The notes under the pieces were generated by a model that was not told where the DNA came from, made no database searches, and saw only the letters and a program-made list of their open reading frames with translations. Of a stretch of DNA of 20,146 nucleotides, positions 14,522 to 20,146 are shown piece by piece. Source of the stretch: a virus. The DNA is taken from positions 1 to 20,146 of the IMG/VR virus record IMGVR_UViG_3300020578_002891; one strand, written 5' to 3'. The position numbers and the translations under genes are program-made. The first letter of the stretch is position 1; each line of letters begins with the position of its first letter.

Positions 14522-16226
14522 TGTATTATTTTATCACGCCAATCTGTTAGATGCTACTAAAACAAAAAGATTTTATTTAGGAACTTCATCCTTTTTTTTG
14601 AAAACCTATTTTGATGTTCACTTTCCAGAGCTAGCGAACAAGGTAAATTGGATTACACCTATACAGGCTTACATCAATGATGATGAGCTGATTTCTATAT
14701 GTAATAGAGAAAAAATAGATTTACTATGTACAAGTCATTATATATGGAATAATGAATTTTTACTAATGCCGCAATTATCAAGAATCAAAGATAAAATTTG
14801 TGCCAAGGTAATTAGTGGTGGACCTAGTATTTCTGTTCATGTTGATGACAATTTTTTTCAAAAACATCCTTATATTGATTATGCTATATACGGACCCGGA
14901 GAAAAAGCATTTGCAGATTTACTTGTAAGCCAACTTGGTAACAAAAAAATTATTTCCTTTAATACATCAAATATAGCTTTTTACGACAAAGAAAAAAATA
15001 AAACAGTAATTTCAAAATTTGAATATGTTCCGTTAACTTCTGTTAGTCCTTACTTGCATAATAAAGAAGTGTTTAGTCACTCAGTGAAAGAGTTACAAAA
15101 TAAAGGATACGATGTTGCTGTTCCGTTTGACCTCACTAGAGGCTGTCCGTACTCATGTACATTCTGCGATTGGAATAGCGGACTTAGTAATAAAGTATCT
15201 AGGCGTAAAAACAGTTTCCATGATGATATTGATTTATTTCACGAATTAAACATTAAAACAATTTATCTGTCAGACGCCAATATAGGACAATTCCCCGAAG
15301 ACATTGATATGATAGCCTACATGGCCAAGAAAAACATTGAAGAAAATGCCGGATTTCAAGTTGAAGGAAATCTAAGTAAGCTACGCAAAGAAAATAACTT
15401 AAAAATAATGCATTTAATGGCACAAGGAAAGCTGGTCAATAAATACGGAATGGTTTTAGCTGTTCAAGATATCAATGAGAGTATTTTAAATAATATTGAT
15501 CGACCAGATGTAACTTGGGAAGTGCATAAACAAATGATCCACGAAATGCGCTTGCATTACCCTGAATATATAATGAAATTACAGTTGATACAAGGATTAC
15601 CGGGTCAAACTGTTCTTGGTTGGAGAGAAACTCTAAAAGAAGTTACCAAAGAAAGAGTTTATGCATACATTTTTATCAATGAACTTTTACCTACCAGTCC
15701 GGCTGCACTAGACAAAAATTATCAACAAAAATTTCAATTCACTTATTCCACTAGCGAAAGATTTACCACACGCAAAGAAGGATACAGTTTTTATAGAGGA
15801 AAATTTCCTGCATCATGTGTGAGTTTTACTCAACGAGATTTTGTCAAGATGACTGTACTTTCTCATTTGTATTTGTGTATAATGTCTTTGAGAACGCTGT
15901 TTGACAATTACCAAGGATTTGATACAGAAAAATTAATCGATATGCTATTAGCCAGTGAAAACTGTAAAATGATAGAAGAAAATTTATACAACAATTGGAC
16001 AATGTTAGATAAATTTTATTATACAATTAATTTCAGTGGGGAATCAAAAATGATACCCGGGGATAGTATGTCGGAACACATACAAGATTGGTTAGATACT
16101 AAAGAATTTCAAAAAATTTTACTTAGTAATATAACTAATGATTCCTTAAAAAAAGAAGTATTTATGTGTATAAGACAATCACAACTGTCTGAAAAAATTG
16201 TAACATTAGTGGATCAATATTATTGA
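14514..16226 (+). CDS. Large radical SAM protein with cobalamin-binding-like N-terminal domain
   Basis: 570 residues. C211-x3-C215-x2-C218 (TRGCPYSCTFCDW) is the radical SAM cluster motif. The first about 140 residues look like the Rossmann domain of B12-dependent radical SAM enzymes (ISGGPSIS, then YAIYGPGEKAFADLL), but the cobalamin-ligating D-x-H-x-x-G motif is not visible, so B12 may not be bound or may be bound base-off. After the barrel, about 200 residues are unfamiliar. Members modify tRNA, lipids or peptides; the substrate here is unknown. Being sandwiched by overlap between iscU and iscA strongly suggests that these supply its clusters. Confidence 0.85.
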   Translation: MLNVLFYHANLLDATKTKRFYLGTSSFFLKTYFDVHFPELANKVNWITPIQAYINDDELISICNREKIDLLCTSHYIWNNEFLLMPQLSRIKDKICAKVISGGPSISVHVDDNFFQKHPYIDYAIYGPGEKAFADLLVSQLGNKKIISFNTSNIAFYDKEKNKTVISKFEYVPLTSVSPYLHNKEVFSHSVKELQNKGYDVAVPFDLTRGCPYSCTFCDWNSGLSNKVSRRKNSFHDDIDLFHELNIKTIYLSDANIGQFPEDIDMIAYMAKKNIEENAGFQVEGNLSKLRKENNLKIMHLMAQGKLVNKYGMVLAVQDINESILNNIDRPDVTWEVHKQMIHEMRLHYPEYIMKLQLIQGLPGQTVLGWRETLKEVTKERVYAYIFINELLPTSPAALDKNYQQKFQFTYSTSERFTTRKEGYSFYRGKFPASCVSFTQRDFVKMTVLSHLYLCIMSLRTLFDNYQGFDTEKLIDMLLASENCKMIEENLYNNWTMLDKFYYTINFSGESKMIPGDSMSEHIQDWLDTKEFQKILLSNITNDSLKKEVFMCIRQSQLSEKIVTLVDQYY

Positions 16227-16552
16227 TGATAAATCTTACTGAATTAGCAGCTAAAAAAGTACAGCAACAGTTGTCCAAGCGAGGCCGAGGTAAAGGCATC
16301 ATGATAGGCGTTCGGACCACAGGATGCAGCGGACTTGCATATAAATTAGAGTATGTAGACACTCCTCCTATAACACGAGATTGGATAGTCTACGAAAGTA
16401 ACGGCATTAAAATTTATGTCAACGGCCGAGATTTGCCGTACATCGATGGTATGACCATGGACTGGAAACGTCAAGGACTCAATGAAGGATTTGATTTTAT
16501 CAATGAAAAAGAACGTGACCGTTGCGGTTGCGGAGAAAGTTTTCGAATCTAA
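16226..16552 (+). CDS. iscA: IscA/HesB A-type Fe-S carrier
   Basis: Carries and transfers Fe-S clusters to target enzymes, especially [4Fe-4S] proteins. The three ligands are present: C34 in TTGCSGLAYKL, and C100 and C102 in the C-terminal CGCGESF, at almost the same places as in E. coli IscA. I start at ATG 16226, whose A is the last base of the previous stop, rather than at a TTG one codon earlier. Length 108 is normal for the family. The next gene follows with no gap. Confidence 0.95.
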   Translation: MINLTELAAKKVQQQLSKRGRGKGIMIGVRTTGCSGLAYKLEYVDTPPITRDWIVYESNGIKIYVNGRDLPYIDGMTMDWKRQGLNEGFDFINEKERDRCGCGESFRI

Positions 16553-17251
16553 ATGATTGTACAAAAATTTGATTATACTCCTCTAGCCAGAGAAAGCATA
16601 GAGGGCAAACGCCATTATGCACTACCTGATGGAAGCAGAGTACCTAGTGTTACAACCATACTTGATCGCACCAAGCCTTTAGAAGCCCAACAAAAACTAC
16701 AGGAATGGAAGAATCGTGTAGGGCACGAAAGGGCACAACAGATTACCACAGAAGCCGCCAATCGCGGCACCAGAATGCACACTTATCTAGAACGCTACGT
16801 TAAGCTTGGCGATATTGGCGATTTCCCTACTAATCCATTTGCACAGCCCAGCTGGTTTATGGCCGCACAAGTTATACTGGAAGGATTGACGAATGTCGAT
16901 GAATACTGGGGTTGCGAGGTACCTTTATATTATTCTGGGCTATATGCAGGCACTACTGATTGTGTCGGGCTATGGAAGGGACAGCCGGCTATTATGGATT
17001 TTAAGCAAACGAACAAGCCTAAGAAAAAAGAATGGATCGACGATTATTTTCTACAGCTCGCAGCATATGCGGCGGCTCACAATGACACATATGGAACAGA
17101 GATCCAAACGGGTGTTATCCTTATGTGTGCAAAACCTGCTGACGACAACTCGGATCCAGTATATCAGGAATTTGTGCTAGAACCCCAAGATTTTGCCTAC
17201 TGGACGGATCAATGGATGCGTAGAGTAGAGCTGTACTATCTCTCAAGCTAA
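16553..17251 (+). CDS. PD-(D/E)XK exonuclease (RecB/Cas4-like fold)
   Basis: 232 residues with H76 (GTRMHTYLE), D136 (AGTTDCVG), D149-x-K151 (IMDFKQT) and Q168 (YFLQLAAYA), the full motif series of RecB-type nucleases. This kind of protein is annotated as exonuclease in many T4-like marine phages and would process DNA ends in recombination or degrade host DNA. No cysteine cluster of the Cas4 type is visible and no CRISPR is nearby. It directly abuts iscA and is probably in the same transcript. Confidence 0.85.
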   Translation: MIVQKFDYTPLARESIEGKRHYALPDGSRVPSVTTILDRTKPLEAQQKLQEWKNRVGHERAQQITTEAANRGTRMHTYLERYVKLGDIGDFPTNPFAQPSWFMAAQVILEGLTNVDEYWGCEVPLYYSGLYAGTTDCVGLWKGQPAIMDFKQTNKPKKKEWIDDYFLQLAAYAAAHNDTYGTEIQTGVILMCAKPADDNSDPVYQEFVLEPQDFAYWTDQWMRRVELYYLSS

Positions 17252-17256
17252 ATACA
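17248..17256 (+). promoter_or_regulatory. Late-promoter-like element before the tailspike
   Basis: CTAAATACA overlaps the nuclease stop, 21 bases before the tailspike ATG; TTGAGGA (17263-17269) is the likely ribosome binding site. It deviates from NATAAATA at one core base, so it is weaker than the other sites, but its position before an obvious virion gene supports it. Confidence 0.45.
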
Positions 17257-17275
17257 CAATAATTGAGGATTTAGC

Positions 17276-18655
17276 ATGGCCGTTACACAAATTTCCAGAA
17301 TTCAACATCGACGTGGATTAGAGCAAGATTTGCCACAATTGAGCTCGGCTGAGTTAGGTTGGAGTTTAGATACTAGAAAACTTTATATTGGTAATGGCAC
17401 AATAGAAGAAGGTGCCCCGACTGTTGGGGTAACACGTATTTTAACCGAACATGATATTGCTGCAATAACCAGCGAAGTTAGTCTTGCTAATTATACTTTT
17501 TTTGGTAATGCTGCAGGTTATATTGCTCAGACCGGAGCAAGTGCAATTAGTCCTGTGGTTAGAACATTACAGGACAAATTAGACGATTTTGTTAACGTCA
17601 GAGATTTTGGTGCAGTAGGCGACGGAGTCACAAACGACACTGCTGCAATTAATAGAGCTATCCAACAAATCTACAAATCCACAGTTAGTCCAACGGAACC
17701 GAGAGCAAGAAGAGCAATTTATTTTCCAGGTGGTACGTATCTAATAACCAGTGCTATTTTGATACCGCCTTTTGCCAAACTTGTTGGTGATGGTATAGGA
17801 AGTGTGACAATACAACAAACAAATGCCAATCAAAGTATAGCCGAAACATGTGATAGCTTGTTCCAAACTGATGCTAATATAGGTACAAGTTCTGCGGTAT
17901 ATCCACACGATATCGAAATTGATGGATTGCATTTTTACAATTCAAATTCAAGCGTAACCTCCACCTTGCTTGGTATTGACAGTGCAAGCAATGTCAAAGT
18001 CAGAAATAGCAAGTTCACTTCTGTCGCATCTGCAGGATTTTACCCCAATTTAGTTAGTGTAATAACTTCAACAGATACATCAAGAAAAATTACATTTGAT
18101 TCCTGTGAATTTAGAACTGGCGGGCATGCTTTTTTAGTAACTGGTACATCTTGTTATGCAATTAGAGTTTTAAATAGTTCTTTTGAAAATATATCCAATG
18201 CAGCAGTATTTCTTGGAAATACTGTAGGATTCACTGGTGTAGGCAATTATTACGGCACCGGAGTAAAATCTATTGTTAAAAATTCATCTAATCATGTTCA
18301 ATCCTTTGGTGATTACTTTGCAGATAACAACCTATTACAAGCAGGGTTGATTCTAGGAAACTTATTATATTCAACAACTCAAGAATATACTTTGACAACT
18401 TCTACATTGGCGCTTCCGGTTACAGCAAATATTCCTTTTGAAATAACGTACACAATCAATAAAAATTCTGCATACAGATTTGGAACCGCAGTTTTTACTC
18501 CGATTGAGTCTGGGTCTAGCATTGTGTACACAGATCACTATACTGAAACTGTAACCGGAGTTGAGGCAAATCTTTCAGCAAATAACGATAGTCTTTTATT
18601 TTCTTTAACAAGTGGCACAGCTACATTAAAATTCAATTTTAAATTTTTCAATTAA
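17276..18655 (+). CDS. Tailspike / receptor-binding protein with pectate-lyase-like beta-helix
   Basis: 459 residues. Residues about 8-45 (RRGLEQDLPQLSSAELGW, then DTRKLYIGNGT) match the phage tail attachment module of the Mtd N-terminal type. VNVRDFGAVGDGVTNDTAAI (106-125) is the signature opening of the pectate-lyase superfamily (Pectate_lyase_3), followed by NPGGTYLI-type strands (YFPGGTYLI) and repeats suited to a right-handed beta-helix up to about 350. A separate beta domain ends the protein. Such spikes bind or cleave surface polysaccharide; no active-site residues can be assigned, so the sugar target is unknown. Confidence 0.85.
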   Translation: MAVTQISRIQHRRGLEQDLPQLSSAELGWSLDTRKLYIGNGTIEEGAPTVGVTRILTEHDIAAITSEVSLANYTFFGNAAGYIAQTGASAISPVVRTLQDKLDDFVNVRDFGAVGDGVTNDTAAINRAIQQIYKSTVSPTEPRARRAIYFPGGTYLITSAILIPPFAKLVGDGIGSVTIQQTNANQSIAETCDSLFQTDANIGTSSAVYPHDIEIDGLHFYNSNSSVTSTLLGIDSASNVKVRNSKFTSVASAGFYPNLVSVITSTDTSRKITFDSCEFRTGGHAFLVTGTSCYAIRVLNSSFENISNAAVFLGNTVGFTGVGNYYGTGVKSIVKNSSNHVQSFGDYFADNNLLQAGLILGNLLYSTTQEYTLTTSTLALPVTANIPFEITYTINKNSAYRFGTAVFTPIESGSSIVYTDHYTETVTGVEANLSANNDSLLFSLTSGTATLKFNFKFFN

Positions 18656-19104
18656 TGTTTAAACTTTTGCCTAATAATAGGCTAAGTGAATGGAAATCGT
18701 TTAGGAACCAGCTAAATCAAGTCACGTTGCCTATTGCAGTAAGAAAAACTCAAGAATTTTGGCAATCATGTCCTTTTACGCCTTTTTATCTAGACCCAAA
18801 CAATCCCAATGAATGGCCTGATCCCTGGCAGTTAATAATAGAAAATTATTATTGTGATCTTGCAAAAACTTTAGGAATCGTGTATACTTTACACCTAACT
18901 GACTATAAAGACCAAATTTTTCCTGAATTAAGAACATATTTTGATCCAAACACCAGGCATTATTATCATATAGCCTATTTGTGTCATGGGAAATATGTTC
19001 TTAATTTGATCGAAGGTGAAGTTGTAAATAAAGAACACATTAATCAACAATTAAAATTAAAACGTTGCTACACAGCAACAGATTTAAAATTAGAACAATA
19101 CTAA
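18655..19104 (+). CDS. Hypothetical protein, 149 residues
   Basis: The ATG shares its A with the tailspike stop, so the two are coupled. The protein is rich in aromatic residues (WQSCPFTPFYLDP, YYCDLAKTLG, HYYHIAYLCHGKY), soluble, and without known motifs. It might serve the tailspike (assembly or chaperone), as genes directly after fibre genes often do, but it also precedes nrdA and could belong there. Function unknown. Confidence 0.65.
   Translation: MFKLLPNNRLSEWKSFRNQLNQVTLPIAVRKTQEFWQSCPFTPFYLDPNNPNEWPDPWQLIIENYYCDLAKTLGIVYTLHLTDYKDQIFPELRTYFDPNTRHYYHIAYLCHGKYVLNLIEGEVVNKEHINQQLKLKRCYTATDLKLEQY
19064..19079 (+). other. Short inverted repeat upstream of nrdA
   Basis: GTTGCT, loop ACAC, AGCAAC: a perfect 6-bp stem inside the end of the preceding gene, 37 bases before the nrdA ATG. 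No T-run follows, so it is not an intrinsic terminator; it could be an mRNA structure or chance. Confidence 0.25.
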
Positions 19105-19115
19105 AGGCGTGAACA

Positions 19116-20146
19116 ATGCAAATTCAAGTTACTAAAAGAGATGGCAGCAAAGAACAATTAGATTTAGAAAAATTACATCGAGTGGTATTTTGGGCAACCG
19201 AAGGAATAACGGGTGTAAGTGCGAGTGAAGTAGAAATTAAGAGTCATATACAGTTTTACAACGGAATTCGAACAGCAGACATTCAAGAAACACTAATTAA
19301 AAGTGCAGCCGATCTTATTTGTGAGGAAACACCAAATTATCAATACGTAGCAGGTAGATTAATCAATTATCATTTGCGTAAACAAGTGTACGGAGATTAC
19401 TCTCCATGGCCACTGCTAAAACTAGTAAAAAAGAATGTGGAGTCTGGATTTTATGATCACGGCCTTCTCGCCGCCTACTCCGAAGACGAATGTAACAAAT
19501 TAAACAGCTTTATTCATCACGAGCGTGATGAAAACTTTACCTACGTGGCCATGGAACAATGGCGTGGCAAGTACCTAGTACAAAATCGTGTAAACAACGA
19601 AATATTCGAAACTCCGCAGGTGGCATACATACTGATAGCAGCTACACTTTTTCAAAACTATCCCAAAGAAACAAGATTACAATGGGTGAAAGATTACTAT
19701 GACGCTATCAGTTTACATGATATTAGTTTGCCTACTCCTGTCATGGCCGGTGTTCGTACACCGCAGAAACAGTTCTCTAGCTGTGTGCTTATTGAAACAG
19801 ACGATAGTCTTGACAGTATCAATGCTACTACTAGCAGTATTGTCAAGTACGTCTCCCAAAAAGCCGGAATTGGAATCGGAGCAGGTAGAATACGAGCACT
19901 TGGGAGCCCAATACGCAACGGAGATGCTTACCACACCGGGGTTATACCTTTTTACAAGTTGTTCCAAAGCGCGACGCGGAGTTGTAGCCAAGGGGGTGTA
20001 CGTAATGGCGCCGCTACATTGTACTACCCAATCTGGCACTACGAGATTGAGGATCTAATTGTATTAAAGAACAACAAAGGCACAGAAGACAATCGTGTGC
20101 GCCATATGGATTACGGCGTGCAATTTAACAAGTTGATGTATGAAAG
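19116..20146 (+). CDS. nrdA: Class Ia ribonucleotide reductase large subunit (3' end missing)
   Basis: Reduces ribonucleoside diphosphates to deoxy forms for phage DNA synthesis, together with the di-iron NrdB. The frame is open from ATG 19116 through the right edge (343 codons). Residues 3 to about 90 are an ATP-cone (KRDGSKEQLDLEKLHRV), then SLPTPVMAGVRTP (204-216), FSSC with the redox cysteine C223 (C225 in E. coli), D230 of the specificity site, and GGVRNGAATLYYP. Similarity to E. coli NrdA is strong throughout. The radical-site cysteines lie beyond the edge. AGGCG before the ATG is a modest ribosome binding site. nrdB presumably follows. Confidence 0.95.
   Translation, partial: MQIQVTKRDGSKEQLDLEKLHRVVFWATEGITGVSASEVEIKSHIQFYNGIRTADIQETLIKSAADLICEETPNYQYVAGRLINYHLRKQVYGDYSPWPLLKLVKKNVESGFYDHGLLAAYSEDECNKLNSFIHHERDENFTYVAMEQWRGKYLVQNRVNNEIFETPQVAYILIAATLFQNYPKETRLQWVKDYYDAISLHDISLPTPVMAGVRTPQKQFSSCVLIETDDSLDSINATTSSIVKYVSQKAGIGIGAGRIRALGSPIRNGDAYHTGVIPFYKLFQSATRSCSQGGVRNGAATLYYPIWHYEIEDLIVLKNNKGTEDNRVRHMDYGVQFNKLMYE

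Noticed and set aside
16553-17251. Cas4 nuclease of a phage CRISPR system
   Set aside because: Only the general PD-(D/E)XK motifs are present; no Fe-S cysteine cluster and no CRISPR array or cas gene is nearby.
19697-20058. Open frames on both strands inside the last gene
   Set aside because: The + frame from 19116 encodes NrdA with strong similarity to E. coli throughout, so the others are shadows.
1-20146. tRNA genes, insertion sequences or an origin
   Set aside because: Intergenic gaps are short and none holds a cloverleaf, transposase or paired terminal repeats that I can see.

Overview
The window looks like part of a marine T4-like myovirus genome, the group that infects cyanobacteria, SAR11 and other marine bacteria. 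The basis is an AT-rich sequence with all recognisable genes on the + strand, many start/stop overlaps, a T4-type primase (gp61), a T4/DnaB-type helicase (gp41), a class Ia ribonucleotide reductase large subunit (nrdA), and T4-type late promoters (NATAAATA). No photosynthesis gene, tRNA gene, CRISPR array or insertion sequence is visible. The host cannot be named from this window.

Layout. (1) 2-1876: the 3' part of a long repetitive tail-fibre gene carrying an inserted cupredoxin-like domain; then a fatty-acid desaturase (1910-2611). (2) 2626-7756: a replication block of primase, radical SAM protein, a truncated helicase copy fused to a truncated primase copy, a 33-residue ORF, a methyltransferase, an unknown protein, and the full helicase. 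Its order is primase - cargo A - helicase' / primase' - cargo B - helicase. This is the scar of an illegitimate recombination or tandem duplication that stacked two accessory cargoes. (3) 7752-10477: a late operon of two small unknown proteins, a predicted polymerase-beta-type nucleotidyltransferase and a predicted ATP-dependent nucleic-acid-ligase-like protein. (4) 10493-11502: two back-to-back cassettes, each with a late promoter, strong ribosome binding site, short ORF beginning MAIG and intrinsic terminator; the two proteins look distantly paralogous. (5) 11506-14111: conserved-type hypothetical and probable virion proteins, including a coiled-coil/transmembrane protein. (6) 14095-17251: a near-consensus sigma70-type promoter followed by iscU, a large radical SAM protein, iscA and a PD-(D/E)XK nuclease. 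(7) 17248-19104: a late promoter, a pectate-lyase-fold tailspike and a hypothetical protein. (8) 19116-end: nrdA, cut by the right edge.

How the parts fit. Replication (primase, helicase, nuclease) and nucleotide supply (nrdA) sit beside virion genes (fibre, tailspike) and host-metabolism genes (desaturase, Fe-S scaffold and carrier, two radical SAM enzymes). The items most worth follow-up are the primase/helicase duplication scar, the iscU-radical SAM-iscA cassette with its own host-type promoter, and the late-expressed nucleotidyltransferase-ligase pair.
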